64,000 nt of DNA from Cyanodermella asteris (lineage: Eukaryota; Ascomycota; Lecanoromycetes; Ostropales; Stictidaceae). The translations under genes and the position numbers were made by a program. Location: NCBI GenBank assembly GCA_900618795.1, contig UYJD01000009.1, positions 875,823-939,822 of the forward strand, written 5' to 3'. The first letter of the stretch is position 1. Each line of letters opens with the position of its first letter. Below are positions 52,226 to 62,886 of this stretch, piece after piece. The notes under the pieces are model-generated. The model was not told where the DNA came from and made no database searches. It saw only the letters and a program-made list of their open reading frames with translations.

Positions 52226-53003
52226 ATGGTACGTACCGGGACCGTGACTACACCTTCTCCACTGACAATGCCAGGCCCGAAATTCAGAAAAGGCTCAGTC
52301 TATGCTGTTTCGCTTTCGAGCGCAGCAAGCAGCAGACCTCGGAATCATCGACGTCGGCCGAACACGCAGACCAAAGGCCATCACAACTATCGACAACATC
52401 CCGGCCTGCGAGAAATGGCGAGGCCAAGTCCTGAAGGAGATCTCGCGCAAGGTCACGCGCATCCAAGAGCCAACGCTGGGCGACTTTCAGATCCGCGACT
52501 TGAACGATGAAATCAACAAGCTCATGCGGGAAAAGCACGTATGGGAAGTACAGATACGAAATCTAGGCGGGCCAAACTATATGCGAGGTGGAAGGGTCTA
52601 CGACGAGGATGGTAAAGAGATACCGGGAGGTGGGAAGGGATATCGGTACTTTGGACGAGCGCGAGAATTGCCAGGCGTGAAAGAGCTGTTTGAAGCGGCG
52701 AAGCCGAAGCCGAAAGAGGAGGCGTTGGAGAAGAGGTCGGATCTGAGAAGGCAGGTGGACGCAAGTTATTATGGCTATAATCTCGACGAGGAAGACGGCA
52801 CCCTGTTGGCATTCGAGACGGAGCGGGAGAGGCAGGCGTTGGAAGAGATGCTCCAGAAGTCAGACCCAGGTGAAGAGTATGGCTGGCAGCCATTACCAGG
52901 GGACGCAGGAGATGGTGTTGGCTGGTCCTTGCCATCGCTAGATCAGATCCAGGAGGAGCTGGTTGACCGGAGGCGAAGGAAGCTCATGGATCAACTCGGC
53001 TAG
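52226..53003 (+). CDS. ISY1: Pre-mRNA-splicing factor Isy1
   Basis: Exon 1 is only the start codon (52226-52228); a 46-nt intron (GTACGT...CTGAC...CCAG) follows and exon 2 runs 52275-53003, giving 243 aa. The spliced N-terminus MARNSEKAQSMLFRFRAQQA is the invariant Isy1 start. Further family blocks are IQEPTLGDFQIRDLNDEINK, HVWEVQIRNLGGPNY and GYRYFGRARELPGVKELFE. Isy1 is part of the Prp19/NTC complex and acts in the spliceosome during the first catalytic step and its proofreading. The next in-frame ATG, at 52302, would lose the conserved first ten residues, so the ATG-only exon model is preferred. Confidence 0.93.
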
Positions 53004-53411
53004 CAGAGCACGTCGATTTGATAATCAGCATTTTATCTTGGTTCCCGTTGTGTCCATTCCGACGGACTGGCGACCGGTGCGATAAGTGAGCGTATACTGA
53101 GACCAAGATTTAGATGACTTTTGTCGCAGGGCTCGCCACTTTTCGAACCTACAAACTCTTGGAGAGCGACCGAAAGGGCATCCTCCTACGCCATCGAGGC
53201 TAATGCAATCTTAAACCGTACTCGGCACTTGCGACACATATTCGCCTCGAGGTCACCATTTGGCTTACAGAACTCCCTCATACACAGAAGCGCGAATTGT
53301 GCCTACGGAATCTCGCGTGCTAGATTCTGGCGATTGGGACAAGTTTGTAGTGGCTCTTAAAGTTGATGGCGAAGAGCTTCCAACCTATCCGTTTTTCGAA
53401 ATCCCTTAGCG
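53004..53411 (+). other. Possible N-terminal remnant of the following DUF7918-type gene
   Basis: A frame ending in a stop at about 53410 reads DSGDWDKFVVALKVDGEELP and then TYPFFEIP. This resembles the start of DUF7918-type domains (compare GVEVYLTVEGKRLPVYED in the neighbouring paralogue). It has no ATG of its own and is followed by the coding frame at 53412 rather than the rest of the domain. The 3' UTR of Isy1 lies at the left. Confidence 0.35.
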
Positions 53412-54086
53412 ATGATGACAGAGCTCACACTGCAAGCCCAAGGATACACAGCGCCTGATCGAGCTTGGGTCGTTTTGGAAGATATCACCAACGAGACTGA
53501 TACGAAGGCCGGCATTCCTCCAGCTTCCCATAATTCACTCCAAACACAGCCTCCGGACATTTTGCGAACAACGTTGCCAGTATTCCCCGAAAAGCTTACG
53601 AGCGATGCAATCGATCCAAATGCGGTTACTTCAAAACTACCAATCGACAACATGCGCTCTTCCTTTACTCAGGTCAAGACCGAGGCTCAAGACGTGTACC
53701 GCATTCCAAGACCAGAGAACAGAGTCAAGTTGGAAGTGATTCCAGGAGGTGTGGCAGGGCAGCGTCAGTTACAGCACAATGATGCGAGTACTCGCATGCG
53801 GCTGGCAACTTTGGATGAGGAGCTTGTTCTTGTCAGAGAGCGTCAACAGCTCATTTCGCAATTGACAACACCAAAAGATACCAGCCCACCGACCCTATCA
53901 ACAATGAAGCGAGAGCATGACGGCAACGGCTCGGCTGGCAGAAAATGCAAACCTCCGAAGCAGGAGTTCGTGGATCTCACAGATGATCAAGTGCTCGATG
54001 GAGTCGAGGGTTCTGTGAGAGGAATGAACATCGACTTCCAGTCGCAAGGATTGAATATGGACGTGCGAGTTCACGCGTGGCTGTAA
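53412..54086 (+). CDS. Tail-only paralogue of the DUF7918-type protein, with SUMO-interaction-like motif
   Basis: A single frame of 224 aa. Its second half parallels the neighbouring gene at 54415-55741: TRMRLATLDEELVLVRERQQ here against SLRARLEAVDRELALIRERE there (coiled coil), then MKREHDG against AKREHDS, then EFVDLTDD against EHVDLTDD. The N-terminal DUF7918 fold is not in this frame; only a short piece of its first strand is visible just upstream, in a different frame. The gene is therefore probably an N-terminally truncated duplicate. VDLTDD after a basic patch resembles a SUMO-interaction motif, suggesting a nuclear protein. The starts at 53412 and 53415 (Met-Met) are equivalent. Confidence 0.55.
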   Translation: MMTELTLQAQGYTAPDRAWVVLEDITNETDTKAGIPPASHNSLQTQPPDILRTTLPVFPEKLTSDAIDPNAVTSKLPIDNMRSSFTQVKTEAQDVYRIPRPENRVKLEVIPGGVAGQRQLQHNDASTRMRLATLDEELVLVRERQQLISQLTTPKDTSPPTLSTMKREHDGNGSAGRKCKPPKQEFVDLTDDQVLDGVEGSVRGMNIDFQSQGLNMDVRVHAWL

Positions 54087-54414
54087 CTTACAGTGTATAA
54101 TTCATTCATGGCAAGCGTCGAGGTATAGCTTATTTGCGTCTCAAGTGAGATTACGGGACACGCGTGCGGTCAATTGTGAATGAGTGTCAAGTGAACAAAC
54201 TCAGGGAGTCAATTGTGTCTTGATGTTTACCGACTATGGGTACGATGTGACCCTTCAACCACTTGAACACCTTGAACACTTCACACTGCTCTGCGAACGA
54301 TCAACCCTCTCCAGTATGACTTCTATCTGAGTACTCCACTTGACTCGGCCTTTGTCAGTATCCACACAAGGGTATAGCCCGAGCAGCTCGCTTTTCGGCC
54401 TTGAATTCCACAAA
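54087..54414. other. Intergenic between tandem paralogues
   Basis: 328 bases with an AACACCTTGAACACTT-type short direct repeat near 54263-54281. Otherwise nothing seen. Confidence 0.5.
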
Positions 54415-55741
54415 ATGTCGACCAATACCTGGGCTGGCGTGGAGGTCTATCTCACTGTTGAAGGGAAAAGACTTCCTGTCTACGAGGATCACGGTCAAGC
54501 GACTGACGCGCATGAAGCTAGCGGGATCGTATACGTTGAGGTTCAATTTGATCAGGAGTTTGCAGTGCCTGTGTGTCTTCCAAAGAACTTCAAATGGTAT
54601 AGAGCAGACCGCTTGCGTGGAGACCTGTTCCTTGATGGACAGAAAGTACGCTCAGCTTTGTTTGCTGTTAAAGAATTCTTTCGGAAAGATGGCCCGCGCA
54701 AGGCAAACTTGGCTAACGTCATACACTGGAATGAGAGTGCGAAGCGATGGGAGAAGCAAAGTTTGAAATTCACTCGATTATCAAGCTGTGAGTCTGCAGG
54801 CCTGTCCGCAAATGATGGTGAATTTGACAAATAACAGCAGAGGACGATGGACATCAATTCGACGCAGAGATCCTGAAATCTGTCGGAAGCATCAAAACTG
54901 TGCTCTCACGAGTGAAAAGAAATCTAGCGTCGCAGCGTGAGGCAAGAAGAGGTCCCAGGCCCTCGTTGTCGACCGAGGGGGTCTCCGAGAAAACCTTGAA
55001 GGGAACGGACATCACGACGAGGATCGGGTGAGGCCTCTTTTCCGAGATGAGATCGTCTTCTGACCACTTCACAGCACGGGCAGAAGCAAAGCGATAAAGA
55101 CCAATTATGTATATTCATCTGAAGCTCTTAGCGGTCCGCAAGGAGAACCGTATACGCTCGAGCTGCGATACAGAACACGACGTCAGATCCAAACCTTGGG
55201 CTGTTTGCCACGAGACGAAGATGTTATCGCTCTGCATAGCGAGACAGACAACGCCCCTCAAATTGAAGAAAGGATTACAGAGATCTTTCCAGCAGTTCCT
55301 GATTCGTCTGGGGTATTTGGTGCACAAACCACTGCTTTTGCCCCGTCCTCACAATCTTCCACGGACCGCGAATTTCGGGCAGCGGATAGTCCAGTACAAG
55401 CGCTCATCCGGCAGCCACCGACAGAGCCAAGTCTCACGCCCGAGCAGGCACCCAGCAGAGTCAAGACCGAAAGCTCGGATCAGCACCGAATTCTCCCCGT
55501 TAAACCGAGTCTGCGCGCGCGCTTGGAAGCGGTGGATCGAGAACTGGCGCTGATTCGGGAACGAGAACGTCTCCAAGCAGAGATTGCGGCTGAAGAGAAC
55601 GCAGAAGGTCGTACTGGAAGTTTGGCCAAGCGCGAGCACGACAGTACGGGAGAAATCAGGCGGAAAAGCAATGCTGTTGGTCCAGCTGCTCGAGCGACCA
55701 AGAGAGTCAAGGTGGAACATGTCGATTTGACTGATGACTGA
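54415..55741 (+). CDS. DUF7918-type protein with coiled coil and C-terminal SUMO-interaction-like motif
   Basis: Exons 54415-54787, 54838-55027 and 55075-55741 give 409 aa, all joins in frame (introns 50 and 47 nt). Residues ~5-215 resemble the DUF7918 domain of fungi: GVEVYLTVEGKRLPVYED, VEVQFDQEFAVPVCLP, GDLFLDGQKVRSALFAVKEF, and after the introns TNYVYSSEALSGPQGE and YTLELRYRTRRQIQTLGCLP. A Pro/Ser-rich linker and a coiled coil (ARLEAVDRELALIRERERLQ) follow. A basic patch leads into the exact C-terminus KRVKVEHVDLTDD, which has the form of a SUMO-interaction motif with acidic flank. Nuclear location and SUMO binding are inference. The partly duplicated neighbour at 53412 shares the tail. 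Confidence 0.75.
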
Positions 55742-55855
55742 TTGCTGGATGTCTGTTCAGGAAGCCCTGTAGGATGACGAGTCTGCTTTGTCAATTTGGA
55801 CGAGAAGACAATCCATGAGACAGAAAGCTTTTGGCTATCGAGATGAATTCTTTTC

Positions 55856-57459
55856 TCATCCACTGACTTCAATTGAGTGGGTTTCGCCAGGAATTCCTGG
55901 CAGTTTCAAGAATCCGTCCAAGTAGTTTCCATCGGCCCGCTCTTTCCCATCAATCTTCAGCGTTTGTTCCAAGCTATATCCTGACATTGGTATATAAATA
56001 GTCCCACTCGTGCCCTTGGGAGTTGTCAGATTTGCCGTGAGCTTCGCCCCACTGATGTCCCAGCTAGCTTTGAAATCGCCCTTATGCAATGTATATCCGC
56101 CCTCAGCATGCGTCAATCCAGTTCCCTGAACCTGGGGCTCGGAAACCCAATCGCCTTCTCCATCCACGACATCGAAGCCATTCGCTCTGATACCGACAAC
56201 ACTGGCCAGCAGACTGTACGTAGGACCAGTGCTCCAGGTATGAGCAGCCGACACGAAACTAGCATCATTGGGAGAGAACGGATACGATATCGTGCCATTG
56301 ATAGAGTAACCTTCGACGAGTGTGCTCTCGCCGAAAGCTGTGATCACGTAGCCCCACTGCGTGCGGACCAAGTCTAGAGCGCGCGAGGAATCATTGGGAG
56401 ACGCAGCGAATGTACACGTAAAACTTGAGATGCAGCGAATGGTGATATTCCGCCTGGAAGCTCATGTGCGGTGAGTCCATACTTCGTGAGACGCTTTGCG
56501 AGGTTCTTGGCGATGGCCAAAGACTGCTCAGGCGATTGTGTCAGATTGAAGTTGATGGCAGCAGCATTACCGTCTGTTGGGTATAAGCTGCGACCGGTAA
56601 CAGTGCTGTTGTCGAAGTACAGGCCAGCATTTGGGTTCCAGAGAACAGCGTGCACGGATTTCTTTACTTGTTCGGCGCGTTTGCGATATTCGGCGGCTGT
56701 CGCTTGTGCATTGTTGCGGGACAAATATGTGGCAACACGAGCTGAGTTGAGCAGGGTATGATGATGGATCGAGTTCTGTGCGATGTTCTTGCCACCCTGG
56801 CCTATTCTCGCCCAGTCTTGTGTCTTTGTGCCGTTGTATAGCCTATCGCTGTTGTCAATGTACTGGTACGTTGCTTGTATGCCCTTGGCGATCTGAGACC
56901 AGTACTTGTTGCCAAAGTCCGCATCACCGGTCTCGAGGACATAGTCGGCGAAGTTTGTGATGGTCCACAGGTGGTATGTGTCAGAGTCATAGGCGTCAAT
57001 GCCCGTGATTCCGCTTGTAAGCCTGACCAAGTCCCCAATGGGCAACCCAGCATACGGGAAGAAGCCACTGACGGCGTCTTGCGAGATAATACACTCGCGA
57101 AGAGTGTTATTGAGGGAGAGCGCATTGTCGTAGTTCACCGAAACCAATGCGCTCTTCAACGACACATCGAGATCACCCGCACTCCACCGGTGCATCTTCA
57201 TACCGCCAACCTGGACGTAAGTGAACTCAAAAAGAGCGCCGCGTACAGCGACACAACCAGGAACCCGAACATCGTGGCGAGGCTGGTGCAGATTACCGAT
57301 CCTGACTCCGAGCAATACGGGGTAGATCGAAGTCTGGGCCTGGACTTGCAGAGAATCCACTTGAGACGCCGTGGGACGGAATCCGGGTACGAGATACAGC
57401 CTCGAGAGCGAGGTGATTCGTGCGGAAGAAAACACGAGTGGCTGAAGGCGGGCCGACAC
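55856..57459 (-). pseudogene. Six-hairpin glycosidase (GH78 alpha-L-rhamnosidase-like), frameshifted and 5'-degraded
   Basis: Minus-strand frames encode the catalytic (alpha/alpha)6 part of a GH78-like enzyme: HRWSAGDLDVSLKSALVSVN, SGFFPYAGLPIGDL, DTYHLWTITNFADYVLETGD, DWARIGQGGKNIAQNSIHHH, VLWNPNAGLYFDNSTVTGR and TAHELPGGISPFAAS. The match then shifts to another frame near 56410-56440 (FAASPNDSSRALDLVRTQWG), followed by the C-terminal beta-sandwich ending HSIEVSG. No intron fits the shift. Before HRWSAGDL the sequence loses similarity, and the N-terminal beta-sandwich and any signal peptide are not recognisable. The gene probably was a secreted plant-polysaccharide enzyme. A single sequencing error could account for the frameshift but not for the degraded start. 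Confidence 0.65.
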
Positions 57460-58936
57460 AGATCCTGCCGGAGACTTGGTAGACGACCTAACTAAGTTGC
57501 TCTGTCAATACTATTAGGTGTATTCAGAATGCCTTCGATACAAGAAGCGAAAGCATAGCCTTACTACTACGCAGGTACGTACCAGTAGAAGGACTTATAA
57601 AAGTAGCATCGGAGTAGGTAGGCAAGTACGTGCGCCACTACTTCTGTCAGACCACCTCGGGTTGAAGCACCAAGGAATGAGACGTGTATCATCATGTGAG
57701 GCATGTCCGCCCTAAGTTTTTTGAGTTTATGGTAGCTTTTAAGGTTCGCCGCCAAGGTTCGTCGGAAACTGTATTGCCGTTTTAGGTCGCATTCATCTTG
57801 ATATCTTTGTCCCGGGCAGTGACCTCAAATGACTTCAGAGCGGTCAGATTTGAGAACGTTGGAGAACATCATGATGTGTGAATTCGTTGCTGAGTCGGCA
57901 ACACCGGTCATCTCGCAGCAGAACTTGAGGCGACAACTAAATCGAGCGGGAAGGGATCGTTTTCGCCCGGAAATGGAAACTTACCGCGGCTGAAGGCAAG
58001 CGAGATTCATCGTCATTAAAACAAACAGACCAGAGGGCGGCTCGCATCAGACTCCAAGACTGCACGAACCGTGAAAACTCCCTTATCGACGAACAGGGTC
58101 GATACAGCTTGCGGCCTTTTGTACCAAAATCGAAGGCCCAGTATGTATCGAGAAACTACCTGTTTGTGGCATTGAGCCAAACGCATGTGCGCCTTTGCAC
58201 TTGAACGAAAAGTATCGTCCCCGCAGTCTGGGGACGTCTCTGCACTAAAATGGAAGCGGTCGTATCACGAGACTGTACTGAGTTCACTGGACTTCTTCCT
58301 CGTTTGGATTGCGAATGCATTCAACCTCGAACGCTGACGTGAGGTCTGGCTCAGCACAAGCACTGACGCCGTCGTGCATACTGCTATTCACACTCGGGTG
58401 TTGGTTCAGGTATCTCCACATGCATGTGTACGAATGTAATTTCGATGCCCGTATAGTCGTGCAGCTCATTAGCGGACGTTCTCACGGTAGTCGAACGGAA
58501 ACTCGACATTTCGCCTGCCGGGTCAAATGAGTCATCGATGAGTGTGATTTCCCAAACAGTAGGACGAGGGAGGTCATCTCGCAAGTCGGGGTTTTACTCG
58601 ACAAATTATGAGAAGATGTCGAGCGAGGGGAACGCTAGGAGCCCATTTGAAGGTGCACGGCGTCGGAGTAGCATTCCGCGGGCCGACTGGCGGCGCCGCC
58701 AATGAGCTGTCGTTACATAAGCACAACGCGACAGCATCCACGGCCAGTCTCAGCCAGGAGCGGCGAACCACCACTGGAAGTGATAGCGCATCTACAATCG
58801 CCTGTCATCGGGTCCTACATTTCACTCATCACTCGTTCTGGGCGCGGCGAATGTCTTCATCCCATCGCAACACGTGCACGCGTGGCAGTGTGGCTGCGCG
58901 TACTTAGCTCCCTTAACTTGTCTCCCAGTCACAAAC
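57460..58936. other. Gene-free stretch, 1.5 kb
   Basis: Contains a GTAC/GTAGGTA-rich patch at about 57490-57640 resembling that at 19590-19710, including CTAACTAAGTTGCTC near 57488. The right part is the Nto1 promoter. The frame of Nto1 is open to 58874 but without an ATG there. No other gene supported. Confidence 0.45.
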
Positions 58937-61900
58937 ATGCCCAGTATTCCTGCTGTCAGGCGCAGGCCTTTCAATACTCGTCCGCGACAAGTCCTAGGTT
59001 CCACTTCGAGAAATAAACCGATCGCGATGGAAGATTCAGAACCTCCACCTAAGCGACGAAGATACATTCCTGGCGGGCCTGGAGGAGGAGGACGATGGCA
59101 GGATGCGGACGGAAGTGAACAGCTAGTGGGCGGAACTGGGCCTGGAGGATATGCCTACACTGGACCAAGAGGTCGTGTCGGACGCGAGAATGCGGCAAAC
59201 GGAATCATATCCCCCCGGCGACCAGTGCGATCAGCAGCTACACCCACCCAACGGCCTGACAGGCCGCGTCGCGAACCCAGAGCAAGAGATAGGACTACAG
59301 GACCGAGATACAGCTCAGCCGCCGCAGCCGCCGCAGCCGTCGTTCAAGGTGATGGATTCAAGCCTCGAGAAGAGAGAGGGTGGGAGGAGTTTCATCAGGA
59401 CTTGGACATTGACGCGAAGCTGCCCCTGTTCACTGCCGATGAGGTCGATGGCAGAGTGCCGTCTCCGCCGGATACCGGTGATAATGGAGACGCCGATGGA
59501 GGGGATGTCCTTGTTAATGGGACTGGGTCGTCGTTGTCAACGCCAGCGTCGAAAAGAAGAGGCCGACCCCGGCGGCTAGGAGACTCGATGCTAAAGGGCA
59601 TCGGATCGCCGAATACACCTAAAGTTGTTCCACTGCCTGGGCCGAATCCTCGAGAGCGGCTTACACTACCGAGACCAGCATATAAACGCGTCGATCCCTT
59701 TACCAGATACGAAAGTGGTGCAGCGCAACTCAACTATGTCGATCGGAGTATGGCCAGCGTTGGGTATCAAGAGAGCGACATATTCTTGCGGGCCGAAAAA
59801 TCATTGCTACGACTCGAGGAAGGCACAATCAAGGAAGAGTTGGATCTTGGACCGATCGCAAAGCCTGATGCAGAGACAAACGCGGCAATCGGCTCTACTG
59901 GCGTCGGGCGAGTTGAGTACGACATGGACGAACAAGACGTCAAATGGCTGGAGGACTATAACGCGCAGCGAAAGACTGAGCAAGTCGAGCCAATTAAGCC
60001 TGCGGTCTTTGAGATCACCATGACGAAAATCGAAAAGGAATGGCACGCCCTTGAGAAACGCATACCGAAGCCGAATCCCAAGCCTCCTCAGACCCACAGG
60101 CCTCGCTCAAGCTCTGCTGCTGCAGTCAACGGCGAGCCTGCGCAGCAAGGCGAAGAGCAAGATAGTAAATGTGCGATTTGCGATGACGGAGATTGCGAGA
60201 ACACAAACGCGATCGTTTTCTGCGACGGATGCGATCTTGCAGTTCACCAAGAATGTTATGGAGTGCCGTACATCCCAGAAGGCCAATGGATGTGTAGGAG
60301 ATGTCAACAAATAGGGAGGGGCACTCCAACATGCATTTTCTGTCCGAATACCGATGGCGCTTTCAAGCAGACAGTATCTAGCAGATGGTCGCATCTGCTT
60401 TGTGCCATTTGGATTCCCGAGGCGTCGCTTGGCAATCCAACATTCATGGAACCTGTCATGGACGTCGAGAAGGTGCCTAGACCCCGCTGGAAACTGACTT
60501 GCTACATCTGCAAGCAGAGAATGGGTGCATGCATCCAGTGTGGCAACAAAAGCTGTTTCGAAGCGTTTCATGTTACTTGCGCCAGGAAGGCGAGACTATT
60601 CCTTCAGATGAAGCAAACGCATGGCGGTGTCACCCAGATGATGGACTCCAGCGTCCTCAAAGCGTTTTGCCACCGACATGTTCCAGACGATTGGCGGAAG
60701 GAGCATGACACGGACTCGGCCATTGAATGGGCCATGGACTATTACCGATACGCCATGCGCGGTCGTCAGTGGGCCGACAGCCAGCAAGCTGCTCTCAACA
60801 TGGCCTCAGCCCAGGATGCTGAAACGATCATGCCAAGCATAGAAGGCCCAGGGCAGAAGCTCCACATGTTCTCTGGCAGCGCGAAGAAACGAGCCAAAGA
60901 CATCACTAAGAACAATGGTAAGCTCGTTAGTGGCGCGCCTATCATCCCTCACGTTGTCTATGAGTCTCTGGAGGCATCGCTTCAACGCTTCACTGTGAGG
61001 AAGCGAAAAGAGTTTGCTACCGACATGTGCAAGTATTGGACATTGAAGCGAGAGGCGAAGCGAGGTGCTGCACTGATCAAACGTCTCCAATTGCAGATGG
61101 AGTCTTTCAGCTCCATGGACGTGACTCGACGAGATTTCGCTGCGATGGGAGCTGTTGGTCGGCCGAGATTGCAGCGGCGCATCGATTTTGCCGAGGATCG
61201 CATCGGTGATGTGGCGCAGCTAGGCGAGCTCTGCAATGTCGTCAAAGAACGCGAGGAAACCAAGCTGAAGGATCTCAGCAATCTGCGCAAGGTTCTTGAT
61301 GATATCTACTTCCCAATTCCTCCTCTCTTGATCCCTATCATCGACAAAGCTCTGCAGCTTGATATCAGAAACACATTCCGAGCGGGTCTGCTTCAGATCA
61401 AGGAAAGAGTCGACAGACGATTTTACACATCCGTATCGACCTTCTCGGCCGATCTCAGTATTGTCTTCAGTACGGGGGTCGGAATCGCAAGTCTTTCTGA
61501 CACGGCAGAGATTCATGCCCAACTCTCTGATGAGCGCGGCCGCAAGGATTTGAGCTCAGACCAAAAGGAGAACCGAAAACTCGCAAAGCGCATAATTAAA
61601 GCCATTGAAAAAGCCATGAAAGACGCGGCACTGAAGGAGAGCCAACTTGCAGGGACAAAATGGGAGGAGAAGCTACAAGACTTGGGAGCACTTTTTGACC
61701 CAAGTATTTCCTCGCGCCGAGATTCCGTCAGTAGCGATGCAGAAGACGGCGAGGAGAAGCCACAACTCAATGGCACCCATAAGGATGACAATGCGATGGA
61801 CATCGATCAGGAAGAGAGCCGCGATGAATCGATCGGTGCAAGAGCAGAGACAATAGTTGCAGTCAAGGCTGAAGAGGGCGCTACGGTAGAGTCCAAAGTG

Positions 61901-62374
61901 TCGGGCTCGACTCATCCCCCCACCCCGGACGACTCGGGCGCCGATACTGCCGAAGAGAATCGTACGGCTCCAACATCTGTGCCAGAGGTGAATGCAACTT
62001 CTGAGGACAAGCAAGGCGATGCGCCGACCACGCATACACCGCCCACGCCACCTCTTAGCGCTACGGCTGACCTTCAACCACCACTTGTACATGGTGGCAT
62101 CCCGTGGTACATGGAGGCCTTTGATCCTGTTGGTACCACCGTGCATGAGGAGCGTTGGACTGGCAGGCGAGCTATGAGTGAAGAGCTGAGCGACATGGAC
62201 GAGGGTGAGTTTGCCGGCATGGAAGACGGCGATGTGGACATGGAGGACTCGGGCGTACCGACACCAGTGGAAACTGGCGAAGGAGAGAAAGACGAGGAAG
62301 CTGCTGCAAAGGCAGCCGCGGAAGCAGCAGCGGCAAAAAAGAGGGCAAAGGCCAGGAGAGCCAGGCGTTATTAG
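58937..62374 (+). CDS. NTO1: NuA3 histone acetyltransferase subunit Nto1 (BRPF-like PHD protein)
   Basis: A single exon of 1145 aa. The N-terminal ~150 residues are basic, Gly- and Arg-rich; KRRGRPRRL near residue 208 is an AT-hook-like motif. Residues ~255-400 form the enhancer-of-polycomb-like region (YDMDEQDVKWLEDYNAQRK). A PHD finger follows at about 411-458 (CAICDDGDCENTNAIVFCDG, then CDLAVHQECYGVP), then a zinc knuckle and extended PHD (CIFCPNTDGAFKQT, then CYICKQRMGACIQC and FHVTCARKA). The PHD-knuckle-ePHD order is the BRPF/Nto1/Jade signature. The C-terminal third is helical then disordered and acidic, ending in Ala/Lys/Arg repeats. Nto1 scaffolds Sas3 in NuA3 and reads H3 tails. The ATG at 59029 is an alternative start. 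Confidence 0.94.
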   Translation: MPSIPAVRRRPFNTRPRQVLGSTSRNKPIAMEDSEPPPKRRRYIPGGPGGGGRWQDADGSEQLVGGTGPGGYAYTGPRGRVGRENAANGIISPRRPVRSAATPTQRPDRPRREPRARDRTTGPRYSSAAAAAAAVVQGDGFKPREERGWEEFHQDLDIDAKLPLFTADEVDGRVPSPPDTGDNGDADGGDVLVNGTGSSLSTPASKRRGRPRRLGDSMLKGIGSPNTPKVVPLPGPNPRERLTLPRPAYKRVDPFTRYESGAAQLNYVDRSMASVGYQESDIFLRAEKSLLRLEEGTIKEELDLGPIAKPDAETNAAIGSTGVGRVEYDMDEQDVKWLEDYNAQRKTEQVEPIKPAVFEITMTKIEKEWHALEKRIPKPNPKPPQTHRPRSSSAAAVNGEPAQQGEEQDSKCAICDDGDCENTNAIVFCDGCDLAVHQECYGVPYIPEGQWMCRRCQQIGRGTPTCIFCPNTDGAFKQTVSSRWSHLLCAIWIPEASLGNPTFMEPVMDVEKVPRPRWKLTCYICKQRMGACIQCGNKSCFEAFHVTCARKARLFLQMKQTHGGVTQMMDSSVLKAFCHRHVPDDWRKEHDTDSAIEWAMDYYRYAMRGRQWADSQQAALNMASAQDAETIMPSIEGPGQKLHMFSGSAKKRAKDITKNNGKLVSGAPIIPHVVYESLEASLQRFTVRKRKEFATDMCKYWTLKREAKRGAALIKRLQLQMESFSSMDVTRRDFAAMGAVGRPRLQRRIDFAEDRIGDVAQLGELCNVVKEREETKLKDLSNLRKVLDDIYFPIPPLLIPIIDKALQLDIRNTFRAGLLQIKERVDRRFYTSVSTFSADLSIVFSTGVGIASLSDTAEIHAQLSDERGRKDLSSDQKENRKLAKRIIKAIEKAMKDAALKESQLAGTKWEEKLQDLGALFDPSISSRRDSVSSDAEDGEEKPQLNGTHKDDNAMDIDQEESRDESIGARAETIVAVKAEEGATVESKVSGSTHPPTPDDSGADTAEENRTAPTSVPEVNATSEDKQGDAPTTHTPPTPPLSATADLQPPLVHGGIPWYMEAFDPVGTTVHEERWTGRRAMSEELSDMDEGEFAGMEDGDVDMEDSGVPTPVETGEGEKDEEAAAKAAAEAAAAKKRAKARRARRY

Positions 62375-62886
62375 GTAGATGGTCTGTCTTCATAAAAATC
62401 GGTTCTAGGAACAAGGTGTGTCCGGCGTCTTGGGTCCGCGTCCCCTCGAAAGGGAATTCCCGACTGGAACGGATTGTCCACGGTCGCGATTACGACTGGA
62501 GGAGTGCATATGTATGGGAGTCGAATTTGCGTCTCTTTTTTGAGGTTGAACCTGGGTCTCTGAAGACCGGGGAAGGGCTGTTGTACATTATTAGTCCAGC
62601 TGGTTGTGGCCGAGCACGATGACAGCTGCTCGTTTCGAAACATAATTCTCTATTGGCGCAACATGTGCTTGCAGACGTCACCAGCTTGGATTGAGTTGCT
62701 CTCAAGAAATGCTTCTCTCCCACCCAATTCCTATCAACATTGTCAGATAAGACTATTACCGGCCCGCTGACAACGAGTACAAACCCCAACTCCCACGCTA
62801 CAAAATCACTTCTCTTCAAATGTACGTTGCTGGGTAATTGCAACTTTCTGAGTTGTTCCGGCCTCATTGCAACTTCCAATCCCGCT
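62375..62886. other. Intergenic between convergent genes
   Basis: About 510 bases. The frame at 62490-62900 (-) overlaps other frames and is not recognisable. Confidence 0.5.

Noticed and set aside
58874-58936. Upstream extension of Nto1
   Set aside because: It would need a GTG start; the ATG at 58937 is the first proper start.
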